Notes under the pieces: model-generated | What the model saw: the letters and a program-made list of their open reading frames with translations, nothing else | The model's database searches: none | Told to the model about the DNA's origin: nothing | In this document: positions 39,377 to 48,516 of the stretch, one piece after another | How positions within the stretch are numbered: the stretch's first letter is position 1 | How the letters are laid out: each line of letters opens with the position of its first letter | Source: an uncultured Collinsella sp. | Lineage (GTDB): Bacteria; Actinomycetota; Coriobacteriia; Coriobacteriales; Coriobacteriaceae | Assembly: GCA_958408685.1 (NCBI GenBank) | Contig: CATYLC010000016.1 | Coordinates: 1-48,578, forward strand | Length of the DNA: 48,578 nucleotides | Reading direction: 5' to 3' | Translations under genes and position numbers: made by a program

Positions 39377-40188
39377 CAGTGGCGGTACTCGGCGATGATG
39401 AAGTCGATGTCGGTTTGAAGGGTGTCCAAGTTTGCCAGGCGCTCTTTATCGGCGGGTCGTGTGCGGTAGTAGTACGGCGTCATCTGGAACACCGCCTCGA
39501 TGTCGGCCTGGGTCTGAAGCGTAATATTCGCAGACACCCGCTGCGTTCCGACCAACTCGAGCTCGGTGGTCTGCGGCAGCTTCTCGTCGTTAAGGTACGG
39601 AGTATCGTAGAGCACTTCCTTAAGCCCAAACAGATGGCGGGCGCCCGGCACCACGGTATAGAGCGAACCCTCGGGCGCCAGCACGCGGGCAAACTCACGC
39701 TCGTTAAAGGGAGCGAAGAGCTCGGTCACCATATCGAAGGCGCCATCAGCCACGGGGATGTCCTTCATGTTGGCCACGAAGTAGGTCGCATCGCCGCGCT
39801 TGGCGGCAAGGCGCACCATCTCTTTGCCCAGGTCGAAACCGTAAGCATCCACGCCCGGCACCGCGCCCATGGCGCTGGTGTAGTAGCCCTCACCGCAGCA
39901 AATATCGAGCAGCGTCATGGAGCCGTTCGCAGACGCTGCACGCCCAGACACCCGCTCGCGCACCAGCTCAACCATCACATCGCGCAACGGCGCATAGTAC
40001 CCGCAGTTCAGAAAGTCACGACGACTGCGCGCCTGTGACTTGGGATCGCCCATAGAGTCGCCGCTCTTGGACGAGCGCAGTAGGTACAGATAGCCCTCGC
40101 GCGCACGGTCAAACCGGTGTCCGCCTGTGCATGCAGCACCGCGCTCGTCGTCCACCAACGGCTCATGGCAAACGGGACACAACAACAT
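39376..40188 (-). CDS. RlmA-family 23S rRNA guanine N1-methyltransferase
   Basis: A 270-residue methyltransferase. The N-terminal zinc finger (LLCPVCHEPLV..., CTGGHRFDRAREGYLYLL) is typical of RlmA(I)/RlmA(II), which methylate G745 or G748 in 23S rRNA (the TlrB type gives tylosin resistance). SAM motif I is LLDICCGEGYYTSAM, motif II GFDLGKEMV, and VVPGARHLFGLKEVLYDTPY is the conserved family segment. G745 or G748 specificity cannot be decided by eye. The ATG at 40188 follows AAGGAG by 5 bases. It is monocistronic, divergent from the MATE gene. Confidence 0.9.
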   Translation of the reverse strand: MLLCPVCHEPLVDDERGAACTGGHRFDRAREGYLYLLRSSKSGDSMGDPKSQARSRRDFLNCGYYAPLRDVMVELVRERVSGRAASANGSMTLLDICCGEGYYTSAMGAVPGVDAYGFDLGKEMVRLAAKRGDATYFVANMKDIPVADGAFDMVTELFAPFNEREFARVLAPEGSLYTVVPGARHLFGLKEVLYDTPYLNDEKLPQTTELELVGTQRVSANITLQTQADIEAVFQMTPYYYRTRPADKERLANLDTLQTDIDFIIAEYRH

Positions 40189-40261
40189 GGCAACTCCTTA
40201 GCGCGAACAACACAACGCCCACCATTGTCTCACGCCTTCTCAACCTCGTCATAGAAGAGAC

Positions 40262-40311
40262 AAGGAGTGTCCCCAGCTGCCGACAGAAAAGGAACGTCCC
40301 TAAGTGCCGAC
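40262..40311. repeat. Tandem 23-bp direct repeat of the GTCCC-core element
   Basis: Two copies, each AAGGA..GTCCC.A..TGCCGAC, lie at 40262-40284 and 40289-40311 and agree at 18 of 23 positions. They lie between the divergent rlmA and MATE genes. The second copy is almost identical to 44-65. Confidence 0.7.
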
Positions 40312-40380
40312 TGGTTGCATTAGGAGTATCATCATCTGCGCAAATAAGCACGAAAGAGCATATATAGAGATTGAGAGCGT

Positions 40381-41763
40381 ATGGCTGATACCGTATCTAA
40401 GCACATTGACATGACCACCGGCTCGCTGTGGCGCAATATTCCCCTGTTCGCCTTCCCCGTGGCCGCCACGAGCATCTTGGAGCAGCTGTCGAACCTCATC
40501 GCCACGGTCATCATCGGTAACTTCTCGGGCGACCAGGGAACCCTCGCCATGGCGGCGGTCGGCTCCAATGTCCCGCTTACCAGTCTTATGCTCAACCTGT
40601 TTATTGGCATGTCGCTTGGCTCCAACGTGGTCATCGCCAACGCTATCGGCCGCAATGATCAGAACATGGTCAAACGCGCCGTCCACACCTCGATTTTGAT
40701 GGCGCTTGTAGGCTTTGTCGTCATCGCGCTGGGCGAGATCTTTGCCGAGCCCATGCTCGCCGCGCTCAACGTTCCCGCCGAAACCATGCCGCTCGCTTCG
40801 CTCTACCTACGCGTCTTTTTGCTCAGCATGCCCTCAATCTTGCTTTACAACTTTGAAGCCGCAATCTTCCGCTCCGTCGGCATCACCCGCATGCCGCTAC
40901 AGGCGCTTGCCGTGTCCACCGTCCTCAACATTGGCCTGGACCTCATCTTTGTCCCCGTACTCCACTGGGGCGTCGCGGGCGTCGCTATCGCCACCGCCAT
41001 CGCCTACACCGTCAGCGCCGCCACGCTTTTTATCCGCCTGCTCAAGACCGACTCCGTCGTCCGCGTCACCCCGCGCGACCTGGCTATCGACCCCGTCGCC
41101 CTCAAGCGCATCGTTAAGATCGGCCTGCCCGCCGGCATCCAAAGCGCTGTCTTTGCCGTCGCCAACATCATCATCCAGTCCGCCATCAACAGCCTGGGCA
41201 CCGAGGTCATGGCGGCATCGAGCGCCGCCATGAGCTTGGAGTACGTGTGCTACAACCTGCTCAACAGCTTTAGTCAGGCTTGCACCACCTTTGTGGGACA
41301 AAACCACGGTGCCCGCCAAATCGACCGCTGCACCAAGACGCTCAAGGTCTGCCTAGTCGAAGGCGGTATCGTCGCGCTCACCACAATTATCGTTATTGTC
41401 GGCCTGGGGCGCGAGATCTTGTCGCTGTTCAACAGCGATCCCAACATCGTCTCGATCGGCTATATCCGCGTATGTTCGATCTTCCCGGCGTACGCCTTTA
41501 GCATGTTCTACGAAAACATGTCAGGCTACCTGCGCGGCTTTGGTATCTCGCTCACACCCGCCCTCATCACCATGATCTGCGTCTGCGGCATCCGCTTCTA
41601 CTGGGTGTTCTGCGTGTTCCCGCACTTCCGCACCTTTGCGAACATCATGATGGTCTACCCCATCAGCCTGGGCACCACGGCGTTCTTTATGGTCGTAGCG
41701 GTATTGCTCTGCCACCCGGCACGCACCTATCGCGCCACCCAAGCCAAAGCGACAGCCCGCTAA
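40381..41763 (+). CDS. MATE-family efflux transporter
   Basis: A 460-residue, twelve-segment transporter of the MATE (multidrug and toxic compound extrusion) family, DinF/MepA-like. GSLWRNIPLFAFPVAATSILEQLSNLIATVIIG is the N-terminal repeat opening; LNIGLDLIFVPVLHWGVAGVAIATAIA ends the first half and GLPAGIQSAVFAVANIIIQSAINSLG opens the second half, the typical pseudo-twofold pattern. It uses Na+ or H+ gradients. The ATG has only AGAG upstream. Its last 30 bases face the convergent LysR gene without a clear terminator. Substrate unknown. Confidence 0.9.
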   Translation: MADTVSKHIDMTTGSLWRNIPLFAFPVAATSILEQLSNLIATVIIGNFSGDQGTLAMAAVGSNVPLTSLMLNLFIGMSLGSNVVIANAIGRNDQNMVKRAVHTSILMALVGFVVIALGEIFAEPMLAALNVPAETMPLASLYLRVFLLSMPSILLYNFEAAIFRSVGITRMPLQALAVSTVLNIGLDLIFVPVLHWGVAGVAIATAIAYTVSAATLFIRLLKTDSVVRVTPRDLAIDPVALKRIVKIGLPAGIQSAVFAVANIIIQSAINSLGTEVMAASSAAMSLEYVCYNLLNSFSQACTTFVGQNHGARQIDRCTKTLKVCLVEGGIVALTTIIVIVGLGREILSLFNSDPNIVSIGYIRVCSIFPAYAFSMFYENMSGYLRGFGISLTPALITMICVCGIRFYWVFCVFPHFRTFANIMMVYPISLGTTAFFMVVAVLLCHPARTYRATQAKATAR

Positions 41764-41790
41764 ACACCGCGCTCAACGCCACGCCAGTCA

Positions 41791-42657
41791 TTAATTGACA
41801 ATATGTGAGCTCATGTAGTCGATAAAGCGCCTCGTGGCGATAGGCATGGTGTCCCAACTGCGCCAGGCTGCCACTACGTCGCGCGAGGGGGCGTGCACGA
41901 TGGGCCGCACGCGAATATCGGCTCGCATGCCCTCAACGGTACGGCGATATAGCATGCTCACGCCTAGGCCCTCCTCCACCATCGCCATGATGGTGTAGTC
42001 GTCGGTCACCTCACTCGTCACATGCGGCGACAGGCCATGCGCAGCAAATGCATCGAGCACCAGGCTCTGTTCGCCCTCATCCAGCAGCACAAACGGCTCG
42101 GACGCCAGGTCGGCGAGTGTCACCTTTTCCTTTGCCGTCAGTGGATGCGCGGCCGGCAATAATGCTACCAACTCGTCGTGATAGACCACGCGCTTCTCGA
42201 GACCAGCGGTAAACCCGCGTGCCGTAAAGCAAAAATCAACCACGCCATCATGCACCCATTGAGCGTTGCGCGTGTAATCGCCCTGTTTGAGGGTGAAGCG
42301 TACGCCCGGGTGCAGCGCACCAAAGTCGCGGATCACACGCGGCAGCACGGTACGACTCACGTTAGTAAACGTCGCGATGCGAATATCGGTCGACGAAAGC
42401 CCCAGCAGCTCCTGGCGCTTGCCCTCGAGCTCGACCTCGGCGGTCACAATCTGGCGCAGGTACGGCAGATATTGTTTGCCGTCGCGCGTAAGCGAAACGC
42501 CCTGCTTACCGCGCTCGATAAGCGTGGTGCCCAGCTCGCGCTCGAGCGCCTTGACGGCTTGGCTCACCGCACTTTGCGTATAGCCCAGCTCGTCCGCTGC
42601 GCCTTTAAGGCTGCCGCGATCGACCACCATACAAACAATCTGATACCGCGATGCCAT
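41791..42657 (-). CDS. LysR-family transcriptional regulator 3
   Basis: A 288-residue LysR regulator with winged helix (residues about 3-60, GSLKGAADELGYTQSAVSQAVKALE) and effector domain. The ATG has GGAGG 4 bases upstream. Divergent from the EamA gene at 42816 across 158 bp, as in the pair at 5097/6073, and clearly related to that regulator (VEEGLGVSMLYRR against VEDGLGVSILPAL). The probable target is the adjacent EamA gene. The effector is unknown. Confidence 0.9.
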   Translation of the reverse strand: MASRYQIVCMVVDRGSLKGAADELGYTQSAVSQAVKALERELGTTLIERGKQGVSLTRDGKQYLPYLRQIVTAEVELEGKRQELLGLSSTDIRIATFTNVSRTVLPRVIRDFGALHPGVRFTLKQGDYTRNAQWVHDGVVDFCFTARGFTAGLEKRVVYHDELVALLPAAHPLTAKEKVTLADLASEPFVLLDEGEQSLVLDAFAAHGLSPHVTSEVTDDYTIMAMVEEGLGVSMLYRRTVEGMRADIRVRPIVHAPSRDVVAAWRSWDTMPIATRRFIDYMSSHIVN

Positions 42658-42815
42658 CGTGCCTCCACATCAATGCAGCCGTAAAACGTTTTGCCAGGGC
42701 TTTTTCTGCCAACATTAGCGTTTCTTAATCATACTGAAGATACATTCGCTTTACTACATCCAAATCTGGGAGCAGAATCCTTTGTGCGAAACCGTTCTGT
42801 AACAAAAGGAGTCCC

Positions 42816-43718
42816 ATGGATCGCAAAAAAGCAATCGCGCTCTCATTTTCCGTTCCCGTCGCATGGGGCTTTTCGTATCCCCTCATGAAGATCGGCATGG
42901 ACAGCATGAACGCCACGAGCATCGTCGCGCTGCGCTGTATCATCGCCTTTGCGGCTTGCCTGCTGCTCTTCCACAAGCACGCGTTGCGCATCAACCGTGA
43001 CCTTATGGTCCGCGCCGCCATCATCGGCGCCATTATGGCAACCGAGCTCACCTGCATGTGCCTGGGCTCCAGCCTCACCTCCGCCTCCACTGCCGGCTTT
43101 TTGCAGAGCCTGACGGTCGTGATCGTGCCGTTTGCCAACGCCGCCCTGCTGCGCCGCGCACCCGAACGCAAAGTGCTCGTCGGCACTGCCATCGTCACCT
43201 GCGGTATGTTGCTGCTCTCGGGCGCCGACTTCACCAGCCTGAACCCGGGCGCGCTCATCATGTTGTTCTCCGCCTTTGTCTACGCCGGGCACATCATTGT
43301 CGCCAAGCGGTTTGTCGAAGAAGTCAATCCGCTTGCTCTGGGCGTTTGGCAGCTGGGCTTTGGCGGTCTGTTCTCGGGCATCGCTGCATTCACCTTTGGC
43401 GGCTTCACGCTTCCCAGCACGCCGAGCGAGATCGTCGTTGTCGTCGCGCTCGCACTCATCTGCTCTGCCTACGGCTTTATCACCCAGACGCTCGTGCAGC
43501 CCCACGTGCCCGCCGAGACCACCGGCTTCGCCTTCTCGCTCGAGCCGGTATGCTCCGCCGTCTTCTCGTTCTTCCTGGTCGGCGAGGTCCTGAGCCCCAT
43601 CGCCTTCTTTGGCGCCGCCCTCATCCTCACCGGCGTCATGGTGGCAACCGTCGAGCTTCCGCGCCTCCGCGCACATGGACAGGCTCGCATGGCAGGAGCG
43701 CCCGAGCACGTCTCGTAG
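42816..43718 (+). CDS. EamA/DMT-family transporter 2
   Basis: A 300-residue drug/metabolite transporter. Ten hydrophobic segments make two EamA repeats; the N-terminal signature is AWGFSYPLMKIGMDSM and the C-terminal repeat ends FSLEPVCSAVFSFFLVGEVLSP, the family hallmark. It starts at an ATG with AAAAGGAG 3-4 bases upstream. A divergent LysR gene is its likely regulator. It is only distantly related to the EamA protein at 6073 apart from the fold, and its substrate may differ. Confidence 0.88.
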   Translation: MDRKKAIALSFSVPVAWGFSYPLMKIGMDSMNATSIVALRCIIAFAACLLLFHKHALRINRDLMVRAAIIGAIMATELTCMCLGSSLTSASTAGFLQSLTVVIVPFANAALLRRAPERKVLVGTAIVTCGMLLLSGADFTSLNPGALIMLFSAFVYAGHIIVAKRFVEEVNPLALGVWQLGFGGLFSGIAAFTFGGFTLPSTPSEIVVVVALALICSAYGFITQTLVQPHVPAETTGFAFSLEPVCSAVFSFFLVGEVLSPIAFFGAALILTGVMVATVELPRLRAHGQARMAGAPEHVS

Positions 43719-43805
43719 ATCCCACTCCTTATGCAGCCGCGACACAAAGGTCTCCGGACGCCTTTACAATAGATGCCAACAGAGCATCTGCCATAAAGGA
43801 GTCCC

Positions 43806-44531
43806 ATGGACACCGCAACTCGCGACCGCAACATAACAACTTGGCTGAGCGATGCGCCGCAGCCGGTACGTGACACTACGAACCAGCTGCTCGAGCGCAT
43901 CGCCCTTTTGCGTACCGAGCAGACTATCTACCCGGCACAAGACGACATCCTCAATGCCCTCGCCTACACGCCGGCCGACCAGGTCAAGGTTGTCATCTTG
44001 GGTCAAGACCCTTATCACGGACCCAACCAGGCAATGGGGCTGTCGTTTTCGGTCCCCGCGACGCAAACCAAGTTGCCGCCGAGCCTGCGCAACATCTATA
44101 AGGAACTCAAAGCCGATCTGGGTTGCCCCATCCCCACCATGGGAGACCTAACACCATGGGCACAACAGGGCGTCCTGCTTCTCAACACTACGCTCACCGT
44201 GCGTGAGCATGCCGCAAACTCGCACGCCAAACTGGGCTGGAGCACGCTCACCGACTACGTTATCGAACGCTGCTGCCAGCTGCCCCAGCCGGTAGTCTTT
44301 TTGGCATGGGGTCGCTTTGCCCAGCAGATGGTCGAAGGCAAGCTCGTCGCGATCGGCGCGGACAAGGCAACCGGCAAGTTCTGCCTGGCCTCCACGCACC
44401 CCTCACCGCTTTCGGCCAACCGTGCCACGGCAGAACTCCCCGCCTTTATGGGGTCGCGTCCCTTCTCGGCAGCTAATCAGCTACTCGAGCAGCACGGCTC
44501 GACCCCCGTCAACTGGACTTGCCTCGGCTAA
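43806..44531 (+). CDS. ung: Uracil-DNA glycosylase
   Basis: A 241-residue family-1 uracil-DNA glycosylase, which removes uracil from DNA after cytosine deamination or misincorporation. The water-activating motif GQDPYHGPNQAMGLSF and the DNA-intercalating/His motif HPSPLSANR are both present, as is LLLNTTLTVREHAANSH between them. Length is normal for the family (about 220-240). The ATG follows AAAGGAG by 4-5 bases, with a TACAAT -10-like box and a small AGATGC/GCATCT hairpin upstream. A terminator follows at 44547. Confidence 0.96.
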   Translation: MDTATRDRNITTWLSDAPQPVRDTTNQLLERIALLRTEQTIYPAQDDILNALAYTPADQVKVVILGQDPYHGPNQAMGLSFSVPATQTKLPPSLRNIYKELKADLGCPIPTMGDLTPWAQQGVLLLNTTLTVREHAANSHAKLGWSTLTDYVIERCCQLPQPVVFLAWGRFAQQMVEGKLVAIGADKATGKFCLASTHPSPLSANRATAELPAFMGSRPFSAANQLLEQHGSTPVNWTCLG

Positions 44532-44546
44532 AAATCGATACATCAA

Positions 44547-44580
44547 AAACGCGCCCGACGGCTTTCCATCGGGCGCGTTT
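44547..44580. terminator. Bidirectional terminator between ung and the SDR gene
   Basis: AAACGCGCCCGA and TCGGGCGCGTTT form a perfect 12-bp stem with a 10-base loop. It sits between convergent genes. Confidence 0.88.
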
Positions 44581-44581
44581 C

Positions 44582-45262
44582 CTATTCGGGCCAAATAAAT
44601 TGTGTGCGGCCGGCCTCGCCCCCATCGATCAGCAGGCTCTGCCCGGTCATAAACCGGTTGGTCACGCCCACAAAGTAGATCCACTCGGCGATCTCTTGGG
44701 CAGTGGCCCAGCGCTTAAGCGGCGTGAGCTCCATAATCTGGTTCCACAGGTGCTCGTCTTCCATCACACAACGGTTGAGCGGCGTGATAACGCCACCCGG
44801 GTCCACACTGTTGGCGATGGCCTGCGGCGCCAGACGGTTTGCAAGGTTCTTGGTGTAGGCGATAACGCCACCCTTGCTGGCGGCATAGGCGGGAAACTCC
44901 GATCCCGTATGCCCGCTCGCCGACCCCACATTGACCACGGATTTGATAGCCGGCGCAGGCTTGGCGGCAAGCCCCTCCCCCACAAAGGCGTAGTGCTCGG
45001 TCACGTTGATGGTGCCACGCAGGTTGGCAGCAATATCGTCGGCCGAATCCTGCGTACCGGCAACGTTCACGATTACCTGGGGTTCAAGATCGCCTGGAAA
45101 CGAGTCCGGCTCGCGTACATCAACGATCAGATGGCGGTAGCGCTCGTGTTCGATCGCCGTCGGCAGCAGATCAAAGCCCACGACCTCGTGGCCCTCGTCC
45201 AAAAAGCGCTGCACGCACGCGGCTCCGATACCGCCCGAAGCGCCCGTGATCAAAACCCGCAT
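44582..45262 (-). CDS. Short-chain dehydrogenase/reductase
   Basis: A 226-residue SDR oxidoreductase. The dinucleotide-binding loop is TGASGGIG (residues 6-13), NVAG is at about 66, the catalytic Ser is in NVGSASGHTG and the Tyr-Lys pair in YAASKGG. Asp32-type acidic residue (VVGFDLL) suggests NAD(H) preference. The substrate is unknown; the C-terminus (IDGGEAGRTQF) is that of classical SDRs. The ATG has AAGGAG 5 bases upstream, and the gene begins 9 bases after the VUT transporter stop, so they share an operon. Confidence 0.87.
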   Translation of the reverse strand: MRVLITGASGGIGAACVQRFLDEGHEVVGFDLLPTAIEHERYRHLIVDVREPDSFPGDLEPQVIVNVAGTQDSADDIAANLRGTINVTEHYAFVGEGLAAKPAPAIKSVVNVGSASGHTGSEFPAYAASKGGVIAYTKNLANRLAPQAIANSVDPGGVITPLNRCVMEDEHLWNQIMELTPLKRWATAQEIAEWIYFVGVTNRFMTGQSLLIDGGEAGRTQFIWPE

Positions 45263-45271
45263 ACTTGCTCC

Positions 45272-45994
45272 TTAGGCGGTTGCGTGGCGCTCGAGGTACT
45301 CGGAACCCACATTCTCGCGCTCCCAGCCGCGCACGACCTTGTAGCCCACGGGGCTCAGGAAGACCTCGCACAGCAGCTCGGCGACAGCGCCGGTCAGCGA
45401 GCACATAAGGACCTGCACCCAGGTCCAACCAAAGAACGTGTGGCTCACCACAATGGCAAAGACCAGGTTGTCGATAAACTGGCCAACACCCGTAGACACA
45501 TAGGAACGGAAGGCGAAGCTCGCAAAATTATTCTTTTTGAGCATGCGGCCGAGCGACTGGTTGAGCGTGGAGTTAACCACGGCAGAGACGAGCATTGCCA
45601 GCGAAGAGCCCAGCACCACGTACCAGGTGCCACCGATGGTAGCGTTAAGGGCAGTGTTAACCTCGATCATGCCCGTGTCGTAGTAGGCGCCCCACATACC
45701 GGGCGTGAGCGAGCATGCCCAAAAGCACAGGCTCACGGCCAGGTTGACCAGCAGCGCGAGGATAGAGATTTTGATGGATGCCTTGGCGCCAAAGCGTTTG
45801 CAGATCATGTCCTGGCATAAAAACGAAACCCAGCTCACCACAAAGCCGCAATCGAGTGCCAGATACGGCAAGCTGATGAGCTCTTTGTTGGCCAGCAGGT
45901 TCATCATGATGACACTCACGAAAAACAGCGAAACCGTTGCCGCGGGAATGCTCCGCAACAGGACCTTGTAGTCCTCCATGACCTTCTTGATCAT
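45272..45994 (-). CDS. VUT-family (queuosine-precursor-type) transporter
   Basis: A 240-residue membrane protein of the VUT/YhhQ family, whose characterised members import queuosine precursors such as preQ0 or preQ1. Family segments are ALDCGFVVSWVSFLCQDMICKRFGAKAS, SSLAMLVSAVVNSTLNQSLG and STGVGQFIDNLVFAIV, with six predicted membrane spans. The ATG follows AAAGGAG by 5-6 bases. The 79-nt leader carries a hairpin and A-rich tail resembling a preQ1 aptamer, which would support this substrate. It forms an operon with the downstream SDR gene. No queuosine biosynthesis genes are in the window. Confidence 0.85.
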   Translation of the reverse strand: MIKKVMEDYKVLLRSIPAATVSLFFVSVIMMNLLANKELISLPYLALDCGFVVSWVSFLCQDMICKRFGAKASIKISILALLVNLAVSLCFWACSLTPGMWGAYYDTGMIEVNTALNATIGGTWYVVLGSSLAMLVSAVVNSTLNQSLGRMLKKNNFASFAFRSYVSTGVGQFIDNLVFAIVVSHTFFGWTWVQVLMCSLTGAVAELLCEVFLSPVGYKVVRGWERENVGSEYLERHATA

Positions 45995-46078
45995 TATGTA
46001 CTCCTTTGGTTTTAGGTTTAACGAGCAGGATATCGGACCCGAACTGCTCGGACGCCCCGGTCTTGAGACGACGGTGGG
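45995..46078 (-). ncRNA. Candidate preQ1-I-like riboswitch leader
   Basis: In the leader of the VUT gene the stem CGAGCAG/CTGCTCG encloses a 15-base loop beginning TTCGGG, then an A-rich tail (TTAAACCTAAAACC) runs into the AAAGGAG ribosome binding site. Loop GGGT could pair with tail ACCT as a pseudoknot over the ribosome binding site. This is the H-type layout of preQ1-I aptamers, but the conserved positions were compared only by eye. Confidence 0.35.
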
Positions 46079-46079
46079 T

Positions 46080-46108
46080 ATGATAGCCGCTCACACGGCA
46101 TCAGGCAA
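46080..46108 (-). promoter_or_regulatory. Promoter of the VUT-SDR operon
   Basis: Minus-strand TTGCCT (46103-46108), a 17-bp spacer and TATCAT (46080-46085). Transcription would start near 46073, giving a leader of about 79 nt that contains the candidate riboswitch. Confidence 0.55.
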
Positions 46109-46114
46109 GTAAAT

Positions 46115-46144
46115 GGCGCGGCAGCCCCGCAGGGTCACCGCGCC
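46115..46144 (-). terminator. Terminator-like hairpin after prfC
   Basis: GGCGCGG and CCGCGCC pair, with an inner ACCCTGCGGGG-like stem, followed on the minus strand by ATTTACTT. It lies 7 bases past the prfC stop. Confidence 0.6.
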
Positions 46145-46150
46145 GATGCG

Positions 46151-47764
<1,614 letters not shown>

Positions 47765-47907
47765 GCGGATCCTTTCTTGCATTGAGTGCATTACGTCGAT
47801 GTAACCGTACTATTGTAGCCGCGAAACCTCGCCATAGGGCGCCTATCAGGACAAATTCATCAGTCAGAACGTGAGCGGCTAGTTATCGAAAGTATTCTGC
47901 AGCAGAC
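47765..47907. other. prfC upstream region
   Basis: The first part of a 566-bp stretch without a gene. It holds the probable prfC promoter (TACAAT on the minus strand at 47812-47817, no clear -35) and no other element I recognise before the palindromic array begins. Confidence 0.35.
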
Positions 47908-48206
47908 TGTCTCAATCTGTAACAGCAGGCGACCCAAAACGGACCCAGATGTTACAGATTGAGACAAACAAACCTGCCCGCCGACACAATCTCAATCTGT
48001 AACACCTGACCGCCCAAATTGGGTCTAGCTGTTACAAATCGAGATAAACGGAAAGGCAGGCAGCCAATGTCTCGTTCTGTAACATCTAGCCGCGCAAATC
48101 GACTCTTACTGTTACAGATTGAGACAAATAGGCAGGCGGGAAAATAACATCTCAATCTGTAACAGCTGGCGACCAAAAACGGATCCAGATGTTACAGATT
48201 GAGATT
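47908..48206. repeat. Array of eight alternating 15-bp elements in a 40-bp register
   Basis: TCTCAATCTGTAACA and its complement TGTTACAGATTGAGA alternate, starting at 47910, 47950, 47990, 48030, 48070, 48110, 48150 and 48190, that is exactly every 40 bp. Each neighbouring pair encloses 25 bases, so the array is four 55-bp hairpins separated by 25-bp gaps (80-bp unit). Two arms (48030 and 48070) carry two or three substitutions; the other six are identical. The loops share a CCAAA..(C/T)GG core, so the units are directly repeated. The first pair extends to a perfect 17-bp arm. No gene with a ribosome binding site lies inside. Confidence 0.92.
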
Positions 48207-48252
48207 GTTTTGGAGCAAGCGCGGCGCCGATGGTCTATTCCACATTTAGCTC

Positions 48253-48305
48253 TTGCATTACTGTGCATAGTGTATATATACTGTGCTTACCGGTTATATA
48301 CACAT
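48253..48305 (+). promoter_or_regulatory. Promoter and palindromic operator of the GntR-type gene
   Basis: TTGCAT (48253-48258), an 18-bp spacer and TATACT (48277-48282) form a good promoter. The -10 box lies inside the perfect 14-bp palindrome AGTGTATATATACT (48269-48282), and a related GTTATATACAC lies at 48293-48303. ACTGTGC also occurs twice. This arrangement fits autorepression by a GntR/YtrA-type regulator. Confidence 0.6.
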
Positions 48306-48330
48306 GTAGTCCAACAGCTAAGGAGCCGCT

Positions 48331-48516
48331 GTGGACATCATCCTATCCAATTCGAGCGATAAGCCCATCTACGAGCAGATAACCTCGCAGGTCAAAGCTC
48401 AGATCTTATCGGGCACGCTCGCTGCGGGAGCCAAACTCCCCAGCATCCGTGCACTCGCGAGCGACCTGGGCGTGAGCGTAATCACCACCAAGCGTGCCTA
48501 CGCCGACTTGGAGTAG
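48331..48516 (+). pseudogene. GntR-family (YtrA-type) regulator, stops after 61 codons
   Basis: A GTG start with AAGGAG 5 bases upstream opens a typical YtrA-type GntR winged helix: PIYEQITSQVKAQILSGTL, GAKLPSIRALASDLGVSVIT, TTKRAYADLE. The frame then reaches TAG, just where the wing hairpin (usually ...GxGxFV) should begin. YtrA-type proteins are normally about 120-130 residues. In the 62 bases left in the window I could not see the missing motif clearly in any frame. It may be a nonsense or frameshift-disabled gene, or one continuing past the window edge after a sequencing error. Confidence 0.6.

Noticed and set aside
47908..48206. CRISPR array
   Set aside because: Spacing is regular, but the repeat is only 15 bp, alternates in orientation, spacers share a recognisable core between units, and no cas gene is near.
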